Source of the DNA: Variovorax brevis | GTDB lineage: Bacteria > Pseudomonadota > Gammaproteobacteria > Burkholderiales > Burkholderiaceae_C | Reading direction: 5' to 3' | Length of the DNA: 64,000 nucleotides | NCBI RefSeq assembly: GCF_030317105.1 | Contig: NZ_JASZYG010000007.1 | Coordinates: forward strand, 124,001-188,000 | Part shown: positions 35,716 through 43,201 of the stretch, in pieces | How positions within the stretch are numbered: the stretch's first letter is position 1 | Layout of the letters: every line of letters begins with the position of its first letter | Translations under genes and position numbers: made by a program | Notes under the pieces: model-generated | The model's input: only the letters and a program-made list of their open reading frames with translations | The model's database searches: none | Told to the model about the DNA's origin: nothing

Positions 35716-36717
35716 TCAGTCGGAACGCCTTGCCGGCGTCCTTTCCAGCAACAGTTGCTGCGTCGCGTACGAAACCCACACCTTGCGTGCGCGAAGGAAG
35801 TCCAGGCCCAGCAATCCGTCATAAGGACGCACGTCGATTTCGGAGATCTTGATCCTGGCGGTTCCGTGCCTGACGGGTCCGACCTGTACGTTCTCGAAAC
35901 GCATCGAGTAGTTCGACATCGTTGCGCCGGTGCTGCTGTAGCTGCTCGAGCGTGGCGCTTCGGCTTTCAGTCGCTCGACGTCGATGCCCACCCGCGCCGC
36001 GGCGTCCATGGCGATCTTGGTGCTCGTGGCGCCGGTGTCCAGGGCCAGCTCCAATGTCTTGCCGTCGAGGGTGACGGGCAGCGAGAGGATGTGCATGTCG
36101 CTCACTTTCAGCGGAACGGTGTCGTAGGGCTGCAGCCACGGCAACAGCAGCGCACGGCTGCCCTTGCTGCAGTCGCTGACGCGGTACAGGTTCAGGCGCT
36201 TGCCGGGAAAGTCGAACTCGACGTCGTAGCGGGACAGCAACTCCGCGCCGATGATTCCCCGGATGCCATTGGGACGGCCGCCGGAAAGCTCGCTCACCGC
36301 CATCCGCACCGCACGCTGGGTCATGTCGGCAAAGGCGAAGCGGTCCGCCGTGACGTCGAAATACGCGCGCCCCGGCACCCCGTCCGTGCCTGTCATCCGC
36401 CGGGGCTGTTCGCCCAGTTTGGGCAGTTCCAGTTGAGCGGCAACGTCCGCATCGATGGCACTGCGCTGCGCGCCGGTGTCGGGCAGGAAGGGCACGGGAG
36501 ACTTGCCGTTGATGAGCGCGGGCACGACGAAGTGGCCGCCTTGCACCACCAGATCGGTTGATCCGACGCGCTCGATGCCACAGCTGTCGGCTTGCGCCGC
36601 GCCCAGCGCAAAAGCGGCCAGCCAGCCGATCGCCCATGGCTTGGCCTTGGCTGCCGTCGAACGGCGCGGCCACGAACGGATCGACGACGGGCGCGCAGGC
36701 GGCGTCACAACATTCAT
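35716..36717 (-). CDS. Periplasmic protein with two retropepsin-like aspartyl protease domains
   Basis: A 333-residue protein with an N-terminal signal/anchor (WAIGWLAAFALGAAQA after a basic stretch). Two homologous halves each carry a catalytic-type triad: LPDTGAQRSAID (D80) with later GIIGAELLSRYDVEFD, and LALDTGATSTKIAMD (D227) with later GLLGLDFLRARKVWV. Each half is a complete retropepsin-like fold, which normally must dimerise, so this chain could form one active site by itself like a pepsin. Substrate unknown. The ribosome site is buried in a predicted hairpin (see separate entry). Confidence 0.85.
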   Translation of the reverse strand: MNVVTPPARPSSIRSWPRRSTAAKAKPWAIGWLAAFALGAAQADSCGIERVGSTDLVVQGGHFVVPALINGKSPVPFLPDTGAQRSAIDADVAAQLELPKLGEQPRRMTGTDGVPGRAYFDVTADRFAFADMTQRAVRMAVSELSGGRPNGIRGIIGAELLSRYDVEFDFPGKRLNLYRVSDCSKGSRALLLPWLQPYDTVPLKVSDMHILSLPVTLDGKTLELALDTGATSTKIAMDAAARVGIDVERLKAEAPRSSSYSSTGATMSNYSMRFENVQVGPVRHGTARIKISEIDVRPYDGLLGLDFLRARKVWVSYATQQLLLERTPARRSD

Positions 36718-36720
36718 TTT

Positions 36721-36763
36721 TCCCTCCCTGAAGACTTGTTTTCTTCAGCTGATTTTGGAGGGA
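36721..36763 (-). promoter_or_regulatory. Hairpin covering the ribosome-binding site of the aspartyl protease gene
   Basis: In the transcript, seven bases at 36757-36763 can pair with the Shine-Dalgarno GGAGGGA (36727-36721), and an adjacent inner 7-bp stem (36748-36742 with 36734-36728) closes the loop. One 8-base bulge lies on the 5' side. The start codon is three bases beyond the stem. There is no U-run, so it is not a terminator; sequestration of translation initiation is the simplest reading. Confidence 0.5.
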
Positions 36764-36832
36764 GTTCAGGGCGCGGGCTCCCGGAAGCGTCCGGCATCCG
36801 CGCTCAGGATTCGCGGCAAACGCTTGCGTCCG

Positions 36833-38326
36833 TCAGGTTTTGCGCGAAATCGCGTTGCGAACCACGGCGTAGCGCTGCAAAGTGCGTTCGCGCGCCTCGG
36901 CGTGGTAGACGATGGGCTTCGGGTAGGTTTCGCCCAAGCTCACGCCAGCCGCCTCCAGTTCGACCGGCGAGGCCGTCCACGGCGCGTGAATCGCCTGGTT
37001 CGACAGCCCCGCCAGCTGCGGCAGGTAGCGCCGGATGAATTTGCCTTCGGGGTCGAAGCGTTCGCTCTGCGTCACGGGGTTGAAGATCCGGAAGTAGGGT
37101 TGTGCGTCACACCCGCTCGAACTCGCCCACTGCCAGCCGCCGTTGTTGGACGCCAGCTCGAAGTCATTCAGGTGCAGCGCAAAGTACTTTTCGCCGCGCC
37201 GCCAGTCCAGCCCCAGGTCCTTGCACAAGAAGCTCGCCACCACCATCCGAAGCCGGTTGTGCATGTAGCCCGTCTGGTTGATCTGCGCCATGGCGGCGTC
37301 CACCAGCGGGTAGCCGGTCTGGCCTTCGCACCATGCGTTGAACAGCCCGTCGGCGTGCTTGCCGTGGTGCCAGACGATCTTGTCGTACTCGGGTTTGAAG
37401 CTCTTTCCCTTCGCCATATCCGGGCGGTGCGCCAGCACCTGGAAGTAGAACTCGCGCCAGATCAGCTCGCTCATCCAGACGGCTGCGCCGGGATTGCCCT
37501 GCAGCGCCAGCCGATGGGCGATGCCGGCGACCTCGCGGATCGAGACCGTGCCAAAGCGCAGGTGCACGCCCAGGTAGCTGGGGCCACGCACGCCGGGGTA
37601 GTCGCGCGCATCGCCATAGCGGTCGATGCGCTCGAAGAAGTCTTCGAAGAGCACGGCCGCGCCGAGGGCCCCGGGTGGAATCTCCAGCTCCCCCAGGTTG
37701 GTGACCTCGAAGCCGATGTCGGCAAGCTGCGGAACGCCGCCGCGAAAGGGGGCAGGCGGCGGCGCCAGCGCGTCGGCATAGCGCTCGACCGGGTAGCCCT
37801 TGAGGTAGAACTCGTCGACCTTGGCCAGCCACGCCCGCTTGTAGGGGGTGAACACGGAAAAGGGCTGGCCGGCCTGCGTCAGCACCTCGTCGCGCTCGAA
37901 AACAGCACGGTCCTTGTGGGTATGGAAGCTGATGCCCGCGTTGGCCAGCGCGCCGAACACCTGCGCGTCGCGCGCCAGCGCATCGGGCTCGTCGTCGCGG
38001 TTGGCAAACACGGCCTGCACGTCGAGCGCGCGGGCCAATTGCGGGATTTCGTCCTGCGCCACGGCGTGCCGCACGATCAGCCCGCCACCGTGGGCGAGCA
38101 GCGCTTCGGCCAGGTCCACCAGCGATTCGCGGATGAATTCGACACGCCGGTCGGCGCGCGGCAAGTCGTCCAGAATGGCCTTGTCGAACACAAAGACACA
38201 AAAAACCTGACGGCAGCTGCGCAAGGCGTGGAAGAGCGCGGCGTTGTCCGCGACGCGAAGATCGCGGCGGAACCACATCAAACCCTTTGGATAAGTCTTG
38301 TCGACGGCCAGTAAAATCGGCGGCAT
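36833..38326 (-). CDS. phrB: Deoxyribodipyrimidine photolyase
   Basis: A 497-residue class I CPD photolyase that repairs UV dimers with light. The antenna-binding N-terminal Rossmann domain starts LMWFRRDLRVADNAAL. The FAD-binding C-terminal domain contains WMSELIWREFYFQVL, GYPLVDAAMAQINQTGYMHNRLRMVVASFL and WQWASSSGCDAQPYFRIFNP. The start is uncertain: ATG 38326 shares its CATG with the start of divergent yqgE; ATG 38278 (MWFRRDL) is an alternative. Complete and confident. Confidence 0.96.
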   Translation of the reverse strand: MPPILLAVDKTYPKGLMWFRRDLRVADNAALFHALRSCRQVFCVFVFDKAILDDLPRADRRVEFIRESLVDLAEALLAHGGGLIVRHAVAQDEIPQLARALDVQAVFANRDDEPDALARDAQVFGALANAGISFHTHKDRAVFERDEVLTQAGQPFSVFTPYKRAWLAKVDEFYLKGYPVERYADALAPPPAPFRGGVPQLADIGFEVTNLGELEIPPGALGAAVLFEDFFERIDRYGDARDYPGVRGPSYLGVHLRFGTVSIREVAGIAHRLALQGNPGAAVWMSELIWREFYFQVLAHRPDMAKGKSFKPEYDKIVWHHGKHADGLFNAWCEGQTGYPLVDAAMAQINQTGYMHNRLRMVVASFLCKDLGLDWRRGEKYFALHLNDFELASNNGGWQWASSSGCDAQPYFRIFNPVTQSERFDPEGKFIRRYLPQLAGLSNQAIHAPWTASPVELEAAGVSLGETYPKPIVYHAEARERTLQRYAVVRNAISRKT

Positions 38327-38924
38327 GTCGTCCGATTCTGCCCGCATGAACCTCACGCATCATTTCCTGATCGCCATGCCGGGCCTTCAGGATGAGGCCT
38401 TCGCGGGTAGCGTCGTGTACCTGTGCGAGCACAGTGAGCGGGGCGCGCTGGGCCTGGTCATCAACAAACCCAGCGACATCAACCTGCGGGCCCTCTTCGA
38501 AAAAGTCGAGTTGCCGATGACCAGCGGCGCGATTGGCGATTCCCCCGTTTTCCAGGGCGGCCCCGTCAAGACCGAGCGCGGTTTCGTGCTGCACGAGCCG
38601 GTGGTGGCGAATGCGCCGGACAGCGCGGAGTCGGTCTACGCCTCGACCATGACCATTCCGGGCGGGCTGGAATTGACCACGTCCAAGGATGTGCTGGAAG
38701 CGCTCGCAACCGGCTCGGGGCCGCGCAAGGTGCTGGTGTCGCTCGGCTATTCCGCCTGGGGCGAAGGCCAGCTCGAATCCGAACTGGCGGAAAACAGCTG
38801 GCTCACGGTCGATGCCGATCCGGCCGTGATCTTCGACACCCCCATCGAGCAGCGCTACGCCAAGGCGCTGATGCTTCTCGGCCTCGAAGCCTGGAAGTTG
38901 TCCCCAGACGCGGGTCACGCATGA
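38325..38924 (+). CDS. yqgE: YqgE/AlgH family protein
   Basis: A 199-residue protein. NLTHHFLIAMPGLQDEAFAGSVVYLCEH opens the conserved fold, followed by GALGLVINKPSD, FQGGPVKTERGFVLH and LGYSAWGEGQLESEL. ATG 38325 gives a short unconserved N-tail; ATG 38346 is the alternative. The protein fold is known, but its job is not firmly established. The stop overlaps the ruvX start in ATGA, the common yqgE-yqgF arrangement. Confidence 0.94.
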   Translation: MSSDSARMNLTHHFLIAMPGLQDEAFAGSVVYLCEHSERGALGLVINKPSDINLRALFEKVELPMTSGAIGDSPVFQGGPVKTERGFVLHEPVVANAPDSAESVYASTMTIPGGLELTTSKDVLEALATGSGPRKVLVSLGYSAWGEGQLESELAENSWLTVDADPAVIFDTPIEQRYAKALMLLGLEAWKLSPDAGHA

Positions 38925-39352
38925 GCTTGGCGGCGATGCCTCCCGACGCTTCAACCTCCGTCCCAACCCGTTTCCAAAGCTTCCTGGCCTTCGACTTCGG
39001 TCGCAAGCGGACCGGGGTGGCCAGCGGCAACCGGCTGCTGGGTGCTGCAACGCCGCAAGCAACGATTGCCGCCGAAGGCGATGCACGCTTCGCGCAGGTT
39101 GAAAAGCGCATCAAGGAATGGCAGCCGGACGCGCTGGTCGTCGGCGTGCCCTATCACCCCGACGGCGCCCCGCATGAAAACACGCGCTTGGCCAAGCGCT
39201 TTGCGCGCCAGCTCGAAGGCCGCTTCGGCCTGCCGGTGTTCGAAGTCGATGAGCGCTACAGCACCACCGAGGCCCTTGCCAATGGCGCGCGCGATCCGGA
39301 TGCGGCGTCGGCCTGCATCATCCTCGAGCAATTCCTGAGGAGCCTCGCGTGA
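38921..39352 (+). CDS. ruvX: Holliday junction resolvase-like protein RuvX (YqgF)
   Basis: A 143-residue RNase H-fold protein: LAFDFGRKRTGVASGN with the first catalytic Asp, DALVVGVPYHPDG, VFEVDERYSTTEA with the Glu/Asp, and DPDAASACIILEQFL with the last acidic residue. Members take part in pre-16S rRNA 5' processing and have been proposed as a resolvase. Coupled to yqgE by a four-base overlap and followed by pyrR 34 bases on. Confidence 0.94.
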   Translation: MSLAAMPPDASTSVPTRFQSFLAFDFGRKRTGVASGNRLLGAATPQATIAAEGDARFAQVEKRIKEWQPDALVVGVPYHPDGAPHENTRLAKRFARQLEGRFGLPVFEVDERYSTTEALANGARDPDAASACIILEQFLRSLA

Positions 39353-39386
39353 CCGCGAACACACAAAACCAACTGGAGGAACTATC

Positions 39387-39887
39387 TTGAACCCCGTCGT
39401 GCCCGACGCCGAAGCGCTCTATGTGGAGTTGCTTGCCGGCGTCAAATCCCTGATGCGGCCGGCCACCAGGCTGGTCGGCGTGACCTCCGGCGGCGCGTGG
39501 CTGGTGGAGCGCCTGCAAAAAGACCTGGGCCTGCCCGGCGCGCCCGGAATCATCTCCTCGGCGATGCACCGCGACGACTTCGCGCGGCGCGGGCTGTCTG
39601 CCAGCGCGCAGACCGTGCTGCCCTTCGACGTGAACGGCGCCGACATCCTGCTGCTGGATGACGTGCTCTACACCGGCCGCACGATTCGCGCGGTGCTCAA
39701 CGAGCTCTTCGACTTCGGGCGGCCGGAGTCGGTGCGACTCGCGGTGCTGGTCGATCGCGGTGGGCGCGAGCTGCCGGTGGCGGCGAATTTTGCCGCGGCC
39801 CACTTCGAGCTGCCCGCTACGCAGTCACTGGCCCTGGCGCGTGACGCGGCAGGCGCGTTTGCCCTCCAAATCGAAGGAAGTCTGTGA
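39387..39887 (+). CDS. pyrR: PyrR: pyr operon regulator / uracil phosphoribosyltransferase
   Basis: A 166-residue type I phosphoribosyltransferase. LVGVTSGGAWLVERL, the flexible-loop region, and the PRPP-binding LLLDDVLYTGRTIRAVLNELFDFGRP are present. In Gram-positive bacteria PyrR binds pyr mRNA; in proteobacteria it is mainly an enzyme linked to pyrB. The 34-base gap upstream is too short for an attenuator leader. GGAGGA precedes the ATG. Followed by repeat copy C and then pyrB. Confidence 0.93.
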   Translation: MNPVVPDAEALYVELLAGVKSLMRPATRLVGVTSGGAWLVERLQKDLGLPGAPGIISSAMHRDDFARRGLSASAQTVLPFDVNGADILLLDDVLYTGRTIRAVLNELFDFGRPESVRLAVLVDRGGRELPVAANFAAAHFELPATQSLALARDAAGAFALQIEGSL

Positions 39888-39888
39888 A

Positions 39889-39962
39889 CCCCCACGCTCA
39901 TCACTTCGTGTATTCGCTGCCCCCCGAGGGGGCGCAGGCCTCCCTTGGGGCGGCCCGGCGGG
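39889..39962 (+). repeat. Dispersed intergenic repeat, copy C
   Basis: Fills the 86-base gap between pyrR and pyrB. Features CACTTCGTGT, then CTGCCCCCCGAGGGGGCG with a short C/G stem, then GGGGCGGCCCGGCGG. Shares CACTTCGTGT with copy B but is the most diverged of the three in its second half. The stem may attenuate read-through into pyrB. Confidence 0.5.
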
Positions 39963-39973
39963 AGTCCTGATCG

Positions 39974-40936
39974 ATGCTCTACAAGCGCAACCCCCAACTC
40001 AACAAGCACGGCGAGCTGATCCACCTGTTGTCCATCGAGGGCCTTCCCAAGGACATCATCACGCACATCCTCGACACGGCCGCGAACTTCACGAGCGTGA
40101 GCGACCGCGAGGTGAAGAAGGTGCCGCTGCTGCGCGGCAAGAGCGTGTTCAACCTCTTCTTCGAGAATTCGACGCGCACGCGCACCACCTTCGAGATCGC
40201 AGCCAAGCGGCTGAGTGCGGACGTCATCAACCTCGACATCGCGCGCTCCTCTGCGACCAAGGGCGAATCGCTGCTCGACACCATCGCCAACCTGAGCGCG
40301 ATGGCGGCTGACCTGTTCGTGGTGCGGCACAGCGAATCGGGCGCGCCGTACCTCATTGCACAACACGTCGCGCCGCATGTGCACGTGGTCAACGCCGGTG
40401 ACGGGCGGCATTCGCACCCGACGCAGGGCCTGCTCGACATGTACACGATCAGGCACTACAAGAAAGACTTCAGCAACCTCACGGTGGCCATCGTCGGCGA
40501 CGTGCTGCACTCGCGCGTGGCGCGCTCCGACATCCACGGGCTCACGACGCTCGGCTGCGCCGAAGTGCGCGTGGTCGGCCCCAAGACGCTGGTGCCCGCC
40601 GACATGGCGCAGATGGGCGTGCGCGTGTGCCACACGCTCGAAGAAGGCATCAAGGACTGCGACGTCATCATCATGCTGCGACTGCAGAACGAGCGCATGA
40701 GCGGCGCGCTGCTGCCTTCGTCGCAGGAATTCTTCAAGACCTTCGGCCTGACGCCGGAGAAGCTGCAACACGCCAAGCCGGACTGCATCGTGATGCATCC
40801 GGGGCCCATCAACCGCGGCGTGGAAATCGATTCGGCCGTCGTGGACGGACAGCAAAGCGTGATCCTTCCCCAGGTCACTTTCGGGATCGCCGTGCGCATG
40901 GCGGTGATGAGCATCGTCGCAGGCAACGAGGCATAA
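39974..40936 (+). CDS. pyrB: Aspartate carbamoyltransferase catalytic subunit
   Basis: A 320-residue enzyme making carbamoyl-aspartate in pyrimidine synthesis. Carbamoyl-phosphate loop FFENSTRTRTTFEIAAKRL, SSATKGESLLDT, VVNAGDGRHSHPTQGLLDMYT, and HPGPINRGVEIDS. No pyrI regulatory-subunit gene follows; instead a pyrC-like gene starts six bases downstream, the layout of class A ATCases, in which a dihydroorotase-like chain is part of the complex. Confidence 0.97.
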   Translation: MLYKRNPQLNKHGELIHLLSIEGLPKDIITHILDTAANFTSVSDREVKKVPLLRGKSVFNLFFENSTRTRTTFEIAAKRLSADVINLDIARSSATKGESLLDTIANLSAMAADLFVVRHSESGAPYLIAQHVAPHVHVVNAGDGRHSHPTQGLLDMYTIRHYKKDFSNLTVAIVGDVLHSRVARSDIHGLTTLGCAEVRVVGPKTLVPADMAQMGVRVCHTLEEGIKDCDVIIMLRLQNERMSGALLPSSQEFFKTFGLTPEKLQHAKPDCIVMHPGPINRGVEIDSAVVDGQQSVILPQVTFGIAVRMAVMSIVAGNEA

Positions 40937-40942
40937 CGGACG

Positions 40943-42229
40943 ATGAACAAGCACATGAACATCCACATCGCCAACGCCCGCGTGCTGGACCCGGTGTCGG
41001 GCTTCGACGAACAGGCGGACCTGGCCATCGCCAATGGGCAAATCGCAGCACTCAAGGAGATCCCGGCCGATTTCAAGGCCGACTGCACCATCGACGCCGA
41101 AGGCTGCGTCGTCGTGCCGGGCCTCGTGGACCTCGCAGCGCGCCTGCGCGAGCCGGGCTACGAGCACGAAGGCATGCTGAGCAGCGAGATGGCCGCGGCC
41201 GTCGCGGGCGGCGTGACCAGCCTCGTGTGCCCGCCGGACACCGACCCGGTGCTCGACGAATCGGGCCTGGTCGAGATGCTGAAGTACCGCGCCGAAAAGC
41301 TCCAGTGCGCGCGGCTCTACCCGCTGGGCGCCATCACGCGCGGCCTCGCAGGCGAAGTGCTGACGGAAATGAACGAGCTCACCGGCGCCGGCTGCGTCGG
41401 CTTCGGCCAGGCCGACGTGCCGCTGACCAACACGCAGGTGCTGCAACGCGCGCTTCAATACGCGAGCACCTTCGGCTACACGCTGTGGCTGCGTCCACAA
41501 GACCGCGATCTGGGCAAAGGCGTGGCCGCGAGTGGACCGCTGGCCACGCGCCTCGGCCTTTCCGGCGTGCCGGTGGCGGCGGAGACGATCGCGATCTTCA
41601 CCATCGTCGAACTGATGCGCAGCACGGGCGCGCGCGTTCACCTGTGCCGCCTGTCCAGCGCTGCCGGCGTGGCGTTGGTGCGCGCGGCCAAGGCCGAGGG
41701 CTTGCCGCTGACCTGCGACGTCAGCATCAACTCGCTGCACCTGTGCGACACCGACATCGGTTATTTCGACAGCCGTGCGCGACTGAACCCGCCGCTGCGC
41801 CAGCAGCGCGACCGCGATGCGCTGTCCGCCGCGCTGGCCGACGGCACCATCGACGCGCTGGTGTCCGACCACACGCCCGTCGAGACCGATGCCAAGACCT
41901 TGCCGTTTGCGGAAAGCGAAGCCGGTGCCACGGGCCTCGAACTGCTGCTGCCGCTCGCGCTGCAATGGGGCGAGCAGAGCGGCGCGGGAATGAAGCGCGC
42001 CATCGAAGTCATCACTTCGGCGCCGGCGCGCATGCTGGGCGCCAACGCGCCAACGCGCATCGTGCCCGGCGCGGTCGCCGACCTGTGCATCTTCAACCCG
42101 GACAGCGAGTGGCAGGTGACGCCCGACATGCTCAAGAGCCAGGGCAAGCACACGCCTTTTGCCGGCTACGCCATGCGCGGGCGCGTTCGCGTCACGCTGG
42201 TGGGCGGACGCTTCGTCTACCAGGCCTGA
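40943..42229 (+). CDS. pyrC: Dihydroorotase-like protein, probably non-catalytic PyrC'
   Basis: A 428-residue amidohydrolase-fold protein. Where active dihydroorotases have the metal-binding HxH before LREPG, this one reads VDLAARLREPGYEHEG, so both histidines are lost. The later ALVSDHTPVETDAKTLPF keeps the Asp of the SDH motif. In Pseudomonas the equivalent pyrC' is inactive and scaffolds ATCase. The gene lies six bases after pyrB with probable co-translation. A separate, active pyrC is predicted elsewhere in the genome. ATG 40955 is an alternative start. Confidence 0.9.
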   Translation: MNKHMNIHIANARVLDPVSGFDEQADLAIANGQIAALKEIPADFKADCTIDAEGCVVVPGLVDLAARLREPGYEHEGMLSSEMAAAVAGGVTSLVCPPDTDPVLDESGLVEMLKYRAEKLQCARLYPLGAITRGLAGEVLTEMNELTGAGCVGFGQADVPLTNTQVLQRALQYASTFGYTLWLRPQDRDLGKGVAASGPLATRLGLSGVPVAAETIAIFTIVELMRSTGARVHLCRLSSAAGVALVRAAKAEGLPLTCDVSINSLHLCDTDIGYFDSRARLNPPLRQQRDRDALSAALADGTIDALVSDHTPVETDAKTLPFAESEAGATGLELLLPLALQWGEQSGAGMKRAIEVITSAPARMLGANAPTRIVPGAVADLCIFNPDSEWQVTPDMLKSQGKHTPFAGYAMRGRVRVTLVGGRFVYQA

Positions 42230-42234
42230 AGGGG

Positions 42235-42981
42235 ATGCGCTCGCTGCTTGCGTGCTGGAAATTGTTGCGTGCCATCGCCTGCGCGTTTTCCGGGTGGTGC
42301 ACGATCCGCTTCACTTTTGCGCGGCTCACGCCCGAACAGCGCGCCGAGCGCGTCCAGAGCTGGGCGCGCGACATGCTGGGCGTCTTTGGCATCCAGGTGG
42401 TGGTGCAGGGCACGCCGCCGGGGCATGGGCCGATGCTGGTGGTCATCAACCACCTGTCGTGGCTGGACATCCTCGCCGTGCATGCGGCGCAGCATGTGCG
42501 CTTCGTCGCCAAGTCCAACATCCGGCACTGGCCGATGCTGGGAATGATGTCGACTGGCGCCGGCACGGTCTACATCGAGCGCGAACGCCCGCGTGACGCG
42601 CTGCGCGTGGTGCACCACATGGCCGAGGCGCTGAAGCAGGGCGACCTGATCGCCGTATTTCCTGAGGGAACAACGGGTGACGGAAGGGAATTGCTGCCTT
42701 TTCACGCCAACCTGCTGCAAGCAGCCATTTCGTCGGGCGCTCCGGTTCTGCCGGCGGCATTGCGCTTTGCCGAAAGCGCCACCGGCCAGACAAGCTTTGC
42801 GCCGAGCTACATCGGCGACGAAAGCCTGCTCGACTCCGTCTGGCGCACCCTTTGCGCGCCGCCGTTGACGGCTTTCGTGCGCTTCGGCGAGCCGCAGGAT
42901 CCGCAGGGGCGAGACCGCCGGGTGTGGGCGCAGAGCCTGCACGCCGACATCGACCGGCTGCGCAGCCTGACGATGTCCTGA
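42235..42981 (+). CDS. plsC: 1-acyl-sn-glycerol-3-phosphate acyltransferase
   Basis: A 248-residue membrane-associated acyltransferase. An N-terminal hydrophobic helix is followed by the catalytic NHLSWLD (HX4D), VYIERERPRDALRVV and the substrate motif FPEGTTGDG. It adds the second acyl chain to make phosphatidic acid. ATG 42235 is five bases after pyrC with GGGG just upstream; the frame stays open further back only as a shadow of pyrC. Member of the pyr transcription unit. Confidence 0.93.
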   Translation: MRSLLACWKLLRAIACAFSGWCTIRFTFARLTPEQRAERVQSWARDMLGVFGIQVVVQGTPPGHGPMLVVINHLSWLDILAVHAAQHVRFVAKSNIRHWPMLGMMSTGAGTVYIERERPRDALRVVHHMAEALKQGDLIAVFPEGTTGDGRELLPFHANLLQAAISSGAPVLPAALRFAESATGQTSFAPSYIGDESLLDSVWRTLCAPPLTAFVRFGEPQDPQGRDRRVWAQSLHADIDRLRSLTMS

Positions 42982-43006
42982 TCGCCCAGACGATTCCCTG
43001 ATCCCC

Positions 43007-43033
43007 AAAAAAACAGCGCCCCTAAGGGCGCTG
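43007..43033 (-). terminator. Strong intrinsic terminator on the reverse strand with no known gene
   Basis: An 8-bp perfect stem CAGCGCCC/GGGCGCTG with a CTAA loop (43014-43033), and seven A at 43007-43013 that form a U-run on the reverse strand. Both flanking genes, plsC and the sirtuin, run forward, so the terminated transcript is not a known mRNA. The remaining spacer (to 43201) holds no frame of note. Confidence 0.75.
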
Positions 43034-43135
43034 ATTAACGACGCCATTGGGGCGCCGGGAGGAGGGTAACGGTTTTCCCGGAAGGGAATGACTGAACAAT
43101 AGTTGCGCCACAGGGCGAGGCTTGCCAGAAAATTG

Positions 43136-43165
43136 TTGTGATGCCTGTGGGTTTGGGCCTACAAC
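43136..43165 (+). promoter_or_regulatory. Possible promoter of the sirtuin gene
   Basis: TTGTGA (43136-43141) and TACAAC (43160-43165), four of six matches each to the sigma-70 boxes, separated by 18 bases and ending 36 bases before the start codon. No Shine-Dalgarno is seen before the ATG. Confidence 0.3.
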
Positions 43166-43201
43166 AGCCGGGCCCGGCCAAAGGCGCGACACTGCTGACT
43201 T

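Noticed and set aside
39668..42151. 827-codon reverse frame across pyrR, pyrB and pyrC
   Set aside because: Shadow of three strongly conserved forward genes.
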